Assembly: GCA_026985375.1 (NCBI GenBank)
Contig: JALSQP010000108.1
Coordinates: forward strand, 1-8,856
Source: Desulfurococcales archaeon
GTDB taxonomy: Archaea; Thermoproteota; Thermoprotei_A; Sulfolobales; Desulfurococcaceae
DNA: 8,856 bases
Reading direction: 5' to 3'
Position numbers and translations under genes: made by a program. The number at the start of each line of letters is the position of its first letter. Position 1 is the stretch's first letter. This document shows, in pieces, positions 1-6,362 of the stretch. The notes under the pieces are model-generated. The model saw nothing but the letters and a program-made list of their open reading frames with translations, made no database searches and was not told the DNA's origin.

Positions 1-21
1 ATGTTGTATAAAGCGGGCTGA
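1..21 (+). CDS. possible C-terminal end of an upstream ORF (partial)
   Basis: Frame 1 is open from the window edge and stops at TGA 19-21, five bases before the ABCE1 start. If real, these are the last six codons (MLYKAG) of an upstream gene closely packed against ABCE1. The stop lies within GGCTGAT, a weak match to the ribosome binding site, a packing also seen before pyruvate kinase. Six codons cannot show coding or a product, so this may be chance. Confidence 0.25.
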   Translation: MLYKAG

Positions 22-26
22 TATCA

Positions 27-1850
27 ATGCCAAGAATAGCGGTGGTCGATAGAGAATATTGTAAACCTAATAAATGTGGCTTAGAATGTATACGTTTCTG
101 TCCAATTAACAAGAGTCGCCGAGGCATGGCGATCGAATTATCCGATGATGGACGTTACGTAGTAATACATGAAGATATCTGTATAGGGTGCGGGATATGC
201 GTTAGGAAATGTCCATTCAAAGCTATAAGCATAGTCAATCTACCGGATGAACTCGAGAAGAATGTTATCCATAGGTACGGCGAAAACATGTTCAAACTCT
301 ATAATCTCCCAATGATCCGTCCCGGTAAGATAATGGGCATAATAGGGCGGAATGGAAGCGGTAAAACGACCAGCGTGAAAATATTATCTGGATTATTAAA
401 GCCAAATCTTGGAAGATATAATAATCCTCCAGAATGGGACGAGATAATCAAGGCCTTCAGAGGCACTGAGATACAGAACTATTTGAAGAAACTGGCTGAT
501 GGCAAGATCAAGGCAGTTGTTAAAATACAGTATGTCGAGATCGCAAAACGTATGCTGAAGGGTCGTGTCGGCGAATTATTGAAGAAGGCTGATGAAAGAG
601 GGCTATATAGGGAAATCGTTGAAGCATTAGGACTTAAACACTTGTCTGATAGAAAAATAGCCGAACTTAGTGGTGGTGAATTGCAGAAGTTCTTAGTTGC
701 CGCAGTACTGTTGAAAGATGCCGACTCATACTTCTTTGACGAGCCATGTAGCTATCTAGATATTAGAGAACGACTGCGCGTTGCTAGAGCTATCAGAGAA
801 TTTATTGATGTAAGTAAGAAATATGTTGCAGTAATAGAGCACGACTTAATGATCCTCGACTATATAAGCGATCAAATATCAGCCATCTTTGGCGAACCAG
901 GAGTCTACGGCATTGTTTCTAAGCCGTACGGTACCAGGGCAGGCATTAATAATTACCTTGAGGGCTATCTGCCGGCGGAGAACATGAGGATCAGAAGAGA
1001 ACCAATAATATTCAAAATAACTGTATCCCAACAACAACAGAGTACCGAAGAGTATCCTATTGTTAAATGGACAGATATGACAAAGAAGTATGTGAGCTCA
1101 GGCTTTATTCTACGAGTTGAAGGTGGAGAAATATATCCCGGTGAAGTATTAGGTGTGCTAGGTCCTAACGGAATAGGCAAAACAACGTTTGTAAAAATAC
1201 TAGCCGGGATACTCATTCCCGATGAAGGGGATGTCATTATATCCGTTGAAAAGATAAGCGTTAAGCCCCAAGAGCTTTCACCAAAGATTTTCCCCGAGGA
1301 GACAGTTGCAGCTAATCTTCGTAGAGCATCACCAGAGGCAGTGAACCCAATGTCTTGGATCTACGTTGAACTGATAAGGAAACTCGGCCTTAACAAAATG
1401 ATGGAGAGACGCGTCGATGAACTCAGTGGTGGTGAGCTACAAAAATTAGCTGTCGCGGTCGCATTGGCAACACCTGCTGATTTATATTTACTTGATGAAC
1501 CATCAGCCTATCTCGATATCGAGGAAAGACTAGCTATTGCTAAAGTGATCCGGAGGATCATCGAGGAGAAGAGGAAAACCGCGCTAGTCGTAGAGCACGA
1601 TCTAATGCTGCAAAACTTTGTGGCAAATAGAATTATGGTCTTCAAAGGTATACCTGGGAAAGAAGGATACACAACATCACCACTGGATATTAGCACGGGA
1701 TTCAACGAACTCCTGAAAGAGCTGGACATTACGGTAAGAAGGGATCCACAGACTGGTAGACCTAGAGTAAACAAACCGGGCTCTTATCTTGACAGGTACC
1801 AGAAAAGTATCGGACAATATTACCTTCCTGAGATTGTGCCAGAGAAATAA
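27..1850 (+). CDS. abcE1: ABCE1 / RNase L inhibitor homologue, ribosome-recycling ATPase with two 4Fe-4S clusters
   Basis: A 607-aa cytoplasmic twin-ATPase that in archaea and eukaryotes splits 70S/80S ribosomes after termination and stays on the small subunit. Domains are in the expected order. An N-terminal ferredoxin-like domain has Cys12, 17, 21, 25 (CX4CX3CX3CP) and Cys52, 55, 58, 62 (CX2CX2CX3CP). NBD1 has Y-loop Tyr84, Walker A GRNGSGKT (107-114), a helix-loop-helix insert around 136-160, signature LSGGELQ (214-220) and Walker B with Glu239. After a hinge, NBD2 has GPNGIGKTT (379-387), signature LSGGELQ (466-472) and Asp490-Glu491. The C-terminal hinge SYLDRYQ is also typical. Length is that of the family. 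ATG 27 is the first start after the in-frame TAA at 9-11. The first Walker A has Arg108 where Thr or Pro is usual, which should not harm the P-loop. Identification is secure. Confidence 0.97.
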   Translation: MPRIAVVDREYCKPNKCGLECIRFCPINKSRRGMAIELSDDGRYVVIHEDICIGCGICVRKCPFKAISIVNLPDELEKNVIHRYGENMFKLYNLPMIRPGKIMGIIGRNGSGKTTSVKILSGLLKPNLGRYNNPPEWDEIIKAFRGTEIQNYLKKLADGKIKAVVKIQYVEIAKRMLKGRVGELLKKADERGLYREIVEALGLKHLSDRKIAELSGGELQKFLVAAVLLKDADSYFFDEPCSYLDIRERLRVARAIREFIDVSKKYVAVIEHDLMILDYISDQISAIFGEPGVYGIVSKPYGTRAGINNYLEGYLPAENMRIRREPIIFKITVSQQQQSTEEYPIVKWTDMTKKYVSSGFILRVEGGEIYPGEVLGVLGPNGIGKTTFVKILAGILIPDEGDVIISVEKISVKPQELSPKIFPEETVAANLRRASPEAVNPMSWIYVELIRKLGLNKMMERRVDELSGGELQKLAVAVALATPADLYLLDEPSAYLDIEERLAIAKVIRRIIEEKRKTALVVEHDLMLQNFVANRIMVFKGIPGKEGYTTSPLDISTGFNELLKELDITVRRDPQTGRPRVNKPGSYLDRYQKSIGQYYLPEIVPEK

Positions 1851-1937
1851 TGGCATCATTAAATTGTGTTTTAATCAGGATGTTAAACTCGTATATGTAA
1901 TTTATTGCTAGGATGCAAAGCTACATTTAAAACTATT

Positions 1938-1951
1938 ATTTTAATATAATA
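1938..1951 (+). promoter_or_regulatory. probable box A (TATA) of the fructose-bisphosphate aldolase/phosphatase gene
   Basis: The 142-nt gap after ABCE1 is AT-rich. ATTTTAATATAATA resembles an archaeal TATA element, and a start about 25 nt downstream (near 1970) would give a leader of about 23 nt that contains the ribosome binding site. A second TTTAAAA at 1926-1932 is an alternative. Call made by inspection only. Confidence 0.35.
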
Positions 1952-1981
1952 TATATGGTACAATTATAATCGTTGAAGAAT

Positions 1982-1988
1982 GGGTGAT
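1982..1988 (+). promoter_or_regulatory. ribosome binding site that sets the start at ATG 1993
   Basis: GGGTGAT matches the complement of the archaeal 16S rRNA 3' end and sits 4 nt before ATG 1993. The in-frame GTG at 1984 lies inside this site, so the longer 385-codon reading is unlikely. Confidence 0.75.
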
Positions 1989-1992
1989 TGTA

Positions 1993-3141
1993 ATGGCTGA
2001 GAAGATAACTCTTTCCGTGATAAAAGCGGATGTGGGAAGCCTAGCCGGGCATCATATGCCACATCCTGACCAGCTAGCAGCTGCAACAAAGGTTCTTGCT
2101 GAGGCGAAGCAGAAAGGATTGATCATAGATTTCTATGTGACACACGTAGGTGATGACATACAGCTCATAATGACGCATAGAAAAGGTGTAGATAGTCCAG
2201 AAATACATGAGCTGGCTTGGAACGCTTTCCAGGCTGCTGCAAAGGTTGCACGAGAACTAAAACTATATGCAGCTGGGCAGGACCTACTAAGCGATGCTTT
2301 CTCTGGTAATGTTAGGGGATTAGGTCCCGGAGTAGCCGAGATCGAGATGGAGGAGCGTAAAGCCGAGACCGTGATAACTTTTCATGCCGACAAGACAGAG
2401 CCCGGAGCGTTCAACCTTCCCATATTCAGGATATTCGCAGATCCGTTCAATACCGCAGGGCTGGTAATAGATCCCAGGATGCATGAAGGCTTTATCTTCG
2501 AAGTATATGATGTATTTGAAGGTAGAAGCGTGAAGCTCAAGAGCCCCGAAGAGATGTACGACATTCTCGCATTAATCGGTACACCAAGCCGCTATGTAAT
2601 CAGACGTGTATATAGGAAGGATGGTTTACAGGCAGCAGTTGTGAGCGTTGAAAGGCTCAATCTGATCGCGGGCAAGTACGTAGGTAAGGACGACCCGGTA
2701 GCCATTGTACGTGCACAGCACGGTCTACCAGCAGTCGGCGAAGTACTCGAGGCATTTAGCTTCCCACATCTGGTAGCTGGATGGATGCGTGGAAGTCACC
2801 ACGGTCCAATAATACCGGTGCCGCTAAAGTATGCTAGGGTAACAAGATTTGATGGACCACCGAGAATAATTGCGCTGGGCTGGAACATTTGTAAGGGCAG
2901 GCTGATCGGCCCAGCAGACTTGTTCGACGATGTTGCATTCGATGAAACTAGAAGACTAGGAAACCTGATAGCAGAATACATGAGGAGACATGGCCCATTC
3001 ATGCCGCACAGACTAGGACCTGAAGAGATGGAGTATACAACGTTGCCCCAGGTACTTGAGAAGCTTAAAGACAGATTCGTAAAGATAGAAGAAGTACATG
3101 TGATAAAGAAGCACAGTGAACTGTTGAGCGGAAGTCAGTAA
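1993..3141 (+). CDS. fbp: bifunctional fructose-1,6-bisphosphate aldolase/phosphatase (FBPA/P, class V FBPase)
   Basis: The 382-aa enzyme condenses DHAP with glyceraldehyde 3-phosphate to fructose 1,6-bisphosphate and hydrolyses it to fructose 6-phosphate, making gluconeogenesis one-way in archaea. The family fingerprint runs the whole length: SVIKADVGSLAGHH near the N terminus (Asp13, His20), THVGDD (Asp54, Asp55) for Mg binding, AGQDLLSD, FSGNVRGLGPG, IGTPSRYVIRRVYR, LNLIAGKYVGKD, WMRGSHHGP, RRHGPFMPHRL and EMEYTTLP. Counting from ATG 1993, Tyr229, Lys232 (Schiff base) and Tyr348 fall on the catalytic residues I recall for the Sulfolobus tokodaii enzyme. No signal peptide; soluble. It is followed at 80 nt by triosephosphate isomerase, which supplies both substrates. 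A T-rich tract after the stop suggests separate transcripts. Confidence 0.96.
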   Translation: MAEKITLSVIKADVGSLAGHHMPHPDQLAAATKVLAEAKQKGLIIDFYVTHVGDDIQLIMTHRKGVDSPEIHELAWNAFQAAAKVARELKLYAAGQDLLSDAFSGNVRGLGPGVAEIEMEERKAETVITFHADKTEPGAFNLPIFRIFADPFNTAGLVIDPRMHEGFIFEVYDVFEGRSVKLKSPEEMYDILALIGTPSRYVIRRVYRKDGLQAAVVSVERLNLIAGKYVGKDDPVAIVRAQHGLPAVGEVLEAFSFPHLVAGWMRGSHHGPIIPVPLKYARVTRFDGPPRIIALGWNICKGRLIGPADLFDDVAFDETRRLGNLIAEYMRRHGPFMPHRLGPEEMEYTTLPQVLEKLKDRFVKIEEVHVIKKHSELLSGSQ

Positions 3142-3153
3142 AGAATCTGATAC

Positions 3154-3173
3154 TTTAGTTTTTTATTTAGTTT
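3154..3173 (+). terminator. probable T-rich terminator after the aldolase/phosphatase gene
   Basis: A T-rich tract with a run of six T (3159-3164) begins 13 nt after the stop codon. Oligo-T without a hairpin is typical of archaeal intrinsic termination. The same tract could also serve as the TATA element of the next gene, because a start 25-30 nt downstream would precede its ribosome binding site. Confidence 0.4.
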
Positions 3174-3210
3174 ACATATTAACGTTCCAAACAATATTTT
3201 TATAGCTTCA

Positions 3211-3217
3211 AGGTGAC
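3211..3217 (+). promoter_or_regulatory. ribosome binding site that sets the start at ATG 3222
   Basis: AGGTGAC lies 4 nt upstream of ATG 3222. The in-frame GTG at 3213 is part of this site, so the reading three codons longer is disfavoured. The arrangement repeats that of the aldolase/phosphatase gene. Confidence 0.7.
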
Positions 3218-3221
3218 AAAA

Positions 3222-3917
3222 ATGGTTCGTCCCATAATTGCCGTTAACTTCAAAGCATATTATCCCTATAGCTTCGGCGGGCATGCACTTAGGATAGCTC
3301 GGGATGCGGTCAAGATTGTTGATGAGTATGATGTAGATGTTATACTTGCTCCTCCTTTCACCGAAATATACAGGTTACTAGAGATTGTACGGGGAAGCAG
3401 AGTAAAGGTCTATGCGCAACACGCTGACCCTGTGGAGCCGGGCGCTAGAACAGGCTTCATGCCTATAGAAGCAGTCAAAGAGATCGGTGCTAATGGCTTA
3501 ATACTGAATCATAGCGAGCATAGGTTAAAGCTGGCGGACATTAATTGGTTGATCAAGAAGGCAAAGAAATTGTCTCTCGAGCAGATAGTCTGTGCAGACG
3601 TGCCTGAAACAGCGGCAGCTGTATCGGTTCTCAATCCCGACATCGTGGCTGTTGAGCCTCCTGAGCTCATAGGGACGGGTATCCCTGTTAGTAAGGCCAA
3701 ACCTGAAGTGATAACGAGAAGCGTTGAACTCGTTAGGAAACATAACCCAGACATAGTCCTGCTAACAGGTGCTGGTATAAGCAAGGGAGAGGACGTTTAT
3801 GCCGCAATTAAACTAGGAACGCTAGGCGTTCTCGTCGCTTCAGCCATTGTAAAAGCAAAGGATCCCTACGCAGTTATGAAGGATATGGCGGAGAATGCAT
3901 TGAAAGCATTAAAGTAA
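3222..3917 (+). CDS. tpiA: triosephosphate isomerase, archaeal short form
   Basis: The 231-aa TIM-barrel enzyme interconverts DHAP and glyceraldehyde 3-phosphate in the cytoplasm. Visible are the N-terminal strand AVNFKAY with Asn9 and Lys11, NHSEHR with the electrophilic His97, and VEPPELIGTG with catalytic base Glu145 followed by the mobile loop. The phosphate-binding GAGISKGED and GVLVASAIV close the barrel. The length matches the archaeal form, which lacks helices present in the roughly 250-residue bacterial and eukaryotic enzymes. It lies directly after the aldolase/phosphatase gene, which uses both of its products. ATG 3222 is chosen for its ribosome binding site. The stop is followed by two T runs and then the tRNA-Thr gene. 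Confidence 0.96.
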   Translation: MVRPIIAVNFKAYYPYSFGGHALRIARDAVKIVDEYDVDVILAPPFTEIYRLLEIVRGSRVKVYAQHADPVEPGARTGFMPIEAVKEIGANGLILNHSEHRLKLADINWLIKKAKKLSLEQIVCADVPETAAAVSVLNPDIVAVEPPELIGTGIPVSKAKPEVITRSVELVRKHNPDIVLLTGAGISKGEDVYAAIKLGTLGVLVASAIVKAKDPYAVMKDMAENALKALK

Positions 3918-3918
3918 A

Positions 3919-3929
3919 TTTTAATTTTT
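3919..3929 (+). terminator. T-rich terminator of the triosephosphate isomerase gene, possibly also the tRNA TATA element
   Basis: Runs of four T (3919-3922) and five T (3925-3929) follow the TAA stop within a few bases. AATTTTAAT here lies about 36-43 nt upstream of the tRNA 5' end, so it may also act as the box A of tRNA-Thr if the primary transcript starts some 10 nt before the mature end. Confidence 0.4.
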
Positions 3930-3959
3930 CCCGTAACACTAAATCCTTTCCTAGAGTCT

Positions 3960-4063
3960 GCCGCCGTAGCTCAGCCGGTAGAGCGCCGGCCTCGTAGCGG
4001 ATTCCTAAAAAGCTCCGGAGTCGAGATAGCCGGTGGTCGCGGGTTCAAATCCCGCCGGCGGCT
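3960..4063 (+). tRNA. trnT: tRNA-Thr (anticodon CGT), with a 31-nt intron
   Basis: The cloverleaf is complete. A 7-bp acceptor stem pairs 3960-3966 with 4056-4062, the D stem GCTC/GAGC encloses an 8-nt loop with the GG pair, the anticodon stem is CCGGC (3986-3990) with GCCGG (4029-4033), the variable loop has 5 nt, and the T stem GCGGG/CCCGC encloses TTCAAAT. Loop bases 3991-3996 read CTCGTA, putting anticodon CGT at 3993-3995. Removing 3997-4027 leaves a standard 7-nt loop and a mature length of 73. G1-C72, C2-G71 and discriminator U73 fit archaeal threonine tRNA. The 3' CCA is not encoded. The 3' end lies 10 bases from the stop codon of the convergent pyruvate kinase gene. Confidence 0.93.
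3997..4027 (+). other. tRNA-Thr intron between positions 37 and 38
   Basis: The insert sits at the canonical archaeal intron site. CTCG (3991-3994) pairs with CGAG (4022-4025), giving the 4-bp central helix of a bulge-helix-bulge, with AUA (4026-4028) as the 3' bulge. On the 5' side, UAG (3995-3997) would be the bulge. The inner helix is ambiguous: CGGA 3998-4001 with UCCG 4014-4017 leaves four extra bases opposite, while AUUCC 4001-4005 with GGAGU 4017-4021 makes the 5' bulge six bases long. Exact cut sites are inferred. Confidence 0.8.
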
Positions 4064-4073
4064 TCGCTTTTAT

Positions 4074-5495
4074 CTATATAACTTGTCTGATCTTTATGGA
4101 ATGGATCTCCGTTTCTTTCCTCCCATAAGCCTCTGCTATAATATCTCCGTATTCGATCTCCCCTATTTGTCTTAGCAAATTATAGAGTAGCTGAACTCCC
4201 TTGTCATAGTCTATACGCTTGTCTTCTTTCACTACTTTAATCCTATATGGCCTGATACCATATCTAATCGTTAATTCCTCCGAGATCCTATGATCTGTCG
4301 AGCCAGCATATACATCTACTTGTGGCCTATATCTCGAAATAAGCGAGGGTATTGTTCCTGTTTTTGTGTAGACCAGTATTTTTGCATTGATATGTTCAGC
4401 TAGTAAGGTTAGTCCAAGCGCATATTTTTCGCGTAGTGTATTGGCAGAATCAGTTCTTATTGACTCTATACTTGTCTTGTTGATATTTGCTTCAGCTATA
4501 CTCACAATTCTTTTCAACCATCTAATAGTCTCTATCGGGTATTTGCCTACAGCGGTCTCATTTGTTAAGAGTAGTGCGTCTATGAGATCCATTACCGCAT
4601 TCATAACGTCAACTACTTCACTCCTACTTGGCCTAGGGTAGTCAACCATGGTTTCTAGGAGCTGTGTGGCTACAATGCTAGGTTTACCATATTTTAGGGA
4701 TAAATAGGCAATTCTTTTCTGCAGGAACGGTAGTTCCTCAAGAGAATAATGCATGCCTAGGTCTCCGCGAGCTATAATTACTGCGTCTGAAGCCTCTATA
4801 ATGCTTCTGAGATTATTAACAGCAGATCTAGTCTCGATCTTAGCGACCAGTTTAAGGGTATTCTTGGTGAGTCTGCTAACAAGATCCCTTACGACTTCCA
4901 CGTCTTTTGAGGTCCTAACATAGCTTAGGGCTAGGAATGTTATGTCTTTATTCACACTATACTTTACATATTGTACATCGCGCTCAGTCAGTGAGGGCAG
5001 ATTGATTTCTTTTCCATGTATAACAAGTGTTTTGTGTGGCAGAAGGACGCCGTCGTTTAGAGCCATTGCTACTGCCTGGTTCTCCGATACGTCCTCTATC
5101 CTAAGCATTATTTTTCCATCATCAAGTAGTACGAGATCACCAATCTCGAGTGTCTCGAAAACTTTCTTTATAGGTATTGGAACAGTTTTTTCTTCTGAGG
5201 CAGAACTTCCTAGGACTAGGAGTATTTTGTCCTTAGTATGTATTTCCTGAGGTTTTATGTCTCCTATCCTTATTTGAGGGCCCGGGAGATCACCCATTAT
5301 TGATACTATGGTGTCCAGCTCGGCAGAAGCGTCACGAATATAGCTGATCCATTCGTCCCAGATCTTTGGTTCTCCGTGAGAATAGTTTATTCTAAAACAA
5401 CTGACACCCTCTGATATTAGTCTTTTTATTATTTCGTAACTACTTGTCGCTGGGCCCACCGTCGCGATTATCTTAACACGGGTTAGTGAAGCCAA
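4074..5495 (-). CDS. pyk: pyruvate kinase
   Basis: The 473-aa enzyme transfers phosphate from phosphoenolpyruvate to ADP, the last glycolytic step. Seen are KIIATVGPAT at the N terminus, FRINYSHG (Arg35, Asn37, Ser39), DLPGPQIRIG (69-78) leading into the B domain, KIE with catalytic Lys219 and Glu221, ARGDLG with Asp245, TQLLETM, and PSRSEVVDVMNAVMD followed by TNETAVGKYP. A typical C-terminal domain (about 340-473) completes it. Gln74 stands where Glu or Lys is usual in the GPxIR motif, and ARGDLG is followed by Met-His rather than Val-Glu. The start is TTG 5495, with a near-perfect ribosome binding site 3 nt upstream; no ATG lies nearby in frame. It follows the 85-aa membrane protein gene by 4 nt, so co-transcription is likely, and converges on tRNA-Thr. 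Confidence 0.96.
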   Translation of the reverse strand: MASLTRVKIIATVGPATSSYEIIKRLISEGVSCFRINYSHGEPKIWDEWISYIRDASAELDTIVSIMGDLPGPQIRIGDIKPQEIHTKDKILLVLGSSASEEKTVPIPIKKVFETLEIGDLVLLDDGKIMLRIEDVSENQAVAMALNDGVLLPHKTLVIHGKEINLPSLTERDVQYVKYSVNKDITFLALSYVRTSKDVEVVRDLVSRLTKNTLKLVAKIETRSAVNNLRSIIEASDAVIIARGDLGMHYSLEELPFLQKRIAYLSLKYGKPSIVATQLLETMVDYPRPSRSEVVDVMNAVMDLIDALLLTNETAVGKYPIETIRWLKRIVSIAEANINKTSIESIRTDSANTLREKYALGLTLLAEHINAKILVYTKTGTIPSLISRYRPQVDVYAGSTDHRISEELTIRYGIRPYRIKVVKEDKRIDYDKGVQLLYNLLRQIGEIEYGDIIAEAYGRKETEIHSIKIRQVI

Positions 5496-5498
5496 ATG

Positions 5499-5506
5499 AT
5501 CACCTC
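5499..5506 (-). promoter_or_regulatory. strong ribosome binding site of pyruvate kinase overlapping the upstream stop codon
   Basis: Read on the minus strand, GAGGTGAT fully matches the 16S rRNA 3' end complement, 3 nt before TTG 5495. Its TGA (5502-5500) is also the stop codon of the 85-aa upstream gene. It supports the TTG start. Confidence 0.75.
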
Positions 5507-5757
5507 TGCGATTCCTTGTATTCTTTAACAGCTTCTTCTTTTGATATTTCTTTTGTACTAGTTATCATAACATAGCCTACATACATTATGAAACTCGAAA
5601 CTCCAAATATTGCTATTAATACTGCTACTCGTATAAGCAGATCGGAAAATCTGATGCCACCGACATACATGTCTGGAGCAATAACTAGGCCGGTAAAATA
5701 TACAAGAGCAAGCGTAAACCCGAGAATAATAAGTGCTATCCCTAGGGAACGGCTCAT
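5500..5757 (-). CDS. small two-helix membrane protein of unknown function
   Basis: An 85-aa protein I do not recognise. Two hydrophobic helices are clear, about residues 5-27 and 42-66, joined by a short loop with Asp29, Arg36 and Asp39. A charged C-terminal tail of about 18 residues (STKEISKEEAVKEYKESQR region) probably faces the cytoplasm, although the topology is uncertain. There is no cysteine, signal peptidase site or known motif. It starts at ATG 5757, 22 nt after the DUF1805 gene, with only a weak AGGG upstream, and its stop codon lies inside the ribosome binding site of pyruvate kinase. It probably belongs to one transcript with DUF1805 and pyruvate kinase. It looks real because it fills the gap exactly and has coherent membrane helices. 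Confidence 0.75.
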   Translation of the reverse strand: MSRSLGIALIILGFTLALVYFTGLVIAPDMYVGGIRFSDLLIRVAVLIAIFGVSSFIMYVGYVMITSTKEISKEEAVKEYKESQR

Positions 5758-5779
5758 CTTAATCGGACCCTAGCAATCA

Positions 5780-6091
5780 CTAGATCAAACTTATTATTTC
5801 TTTTACTTTTTTGCCTGGTACTATACCTAGTTCTTTAGCCTTAGTGGTCGAGGCCTTAATCCGTGCATCAAGCAAGTCCTCCACTGTCTTGACACCTGAA
5901 ACCATTGCAGCGATAAGACCTAGTTTCTCACACACATCGATATTTAGATATCCGCACATAACGAAGCCTTTTTCTCCTCTCAGTAGAACCAGGTTAGGTG
6001 CATTCGGAAGCTCTATTTCCATACCTGTCAGGCTACGACCATCAATATTAAAGTTCTTAATTCTTATTGATGTATAGGGTATATTCTCCAT
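5780..6091 (-). CDS. DUF1805 (YunC-like) family protein
   Basis: A 103-aa soluble protein resembling DUF1805, a small family found in archaea and in Bacillus as YunC, with no agreed function. The recognisable parts are LLRGEKGFVMCGYLNID (36-52), including a Gly-Tyr-Leu-Asn turn and Cys46, then GVKTVEDLLDA (66-76), and a C-terminal helix-turn with ELGIVPGKKVKEI. Length is that of the family. ATG 6091 has GGTGAT three bases upstream; the ATG at 6106-6104 is out of frame and runs straight into a stop. It is the first protein gene downstream of 5S rRNA on the same strand, 113 nt away, and precedes the two-helix membrane protein gene. I see no strong TATA box of its own in the gap, so read-through from 5S is possible. 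Confidence 0.85.
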   Translation of the reverse strand: MENIPYTSIRIKNFNIDGRSLTGMEIELPNAPNLVLLRGEKGFVMCGYLNIDVCEKLGLIAAMVSGVKTVEDLLDARIKASTTKAKELGIVPGKKVKEIISLI

Positions 6092-6204
6092 ACAATCACC
6101 ATTTCATATCTTTGTTTGAATACAATATTAGAATCTTAACTACAGTTAGCTATATTGCCTTTTGTAATATTTTGTTGGTAGTATTAAGAAGTGAAGGAAT
6201 TAAT

Positions 6205-6338
6205 GGCGGCCCGACCCCGGCTTGGGGCGGCTGCGAGGCCTCGCGGACCTCACGGCCCACCCCAACGTGGCCGGCTTAACTTCCGGGTTCGATATGAGTC
6301 CGGGTGTTGCCCGGCCACTATGACCGGGTCGGACCGCC
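6205..6338 (-). rRNA. rrf: 5S ribosomal RNA
   Basis: The reverse complement reads as a crenarchaeal 5S rRNA of about 134 nt. The ends pair in a 13-bp helix with one G-U (6338-6326 with 6205-6217). The diagnostic loop ACTCATATCGAACCCGGAAG and the following TTAAGCC are present, as are the 3' arm with GGTCCGCGAGGCCTCGCAG and the closing CCGCCCC. It is much more GC-rich than its surroundings, as expected for structural RNA in a hyperthermophile. No 16S, 23S or tRNA gene adjoins it, which fits the unlinked 5S of crenarchaea. The exact ends rest on the helix and may be off by one or two bases. Confidence 0.95.
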
Positions 6339-6362
6339 GATTAACCTAGATTAAAGTGACTA

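Noticed and set aside
965..1859. Minus-strand ORFs opposite ABCE1
   Set aside because: Fully antisense to conserved NBD2 and without support of their own.
1848..1861. Hairpin TAATG-GCAT-CATTA at the ABCE1 stop codon as a terminator
   Set aside because: Five A-T-rich pairs would not be stable at high temperature and the following T tract is short; archaeal termination does not need a hairpin.
2149..2155. GTGATGA in the aldolase/phosphatase gene as C box of a C/D sRNA
   Set aside because: It encodes the conserved GDD metal site; no matching D' and D boxes at usual spacing were seen. No C/D pattern was found in the gaps between genes either.
3197..3206. ATTTTTATAG as TATA box of triosephosphate isomerase
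   Set aside because: A start 25 nt downstream would fall after the ATG and exclude the good ribosome binding site at 3211-3217.
4942..5250. Plus-strand 102-codon ORF opposite pyruvate kinase
   Set aside because: Lies fully antisense to a well-conserved enzyme gene, has Ser/Thr/Ile-rich sequence typical of a shadow frame, and no start signal.
6067..6279. Plus-strand 70-codon ORF across the gap before 5S rRNA
   Set aside because: Its second half is the antisense of the 5S rRNA gene and its first part overlaps the start of the DUF1805 gene; no ribosome binding site or recognisable protein.
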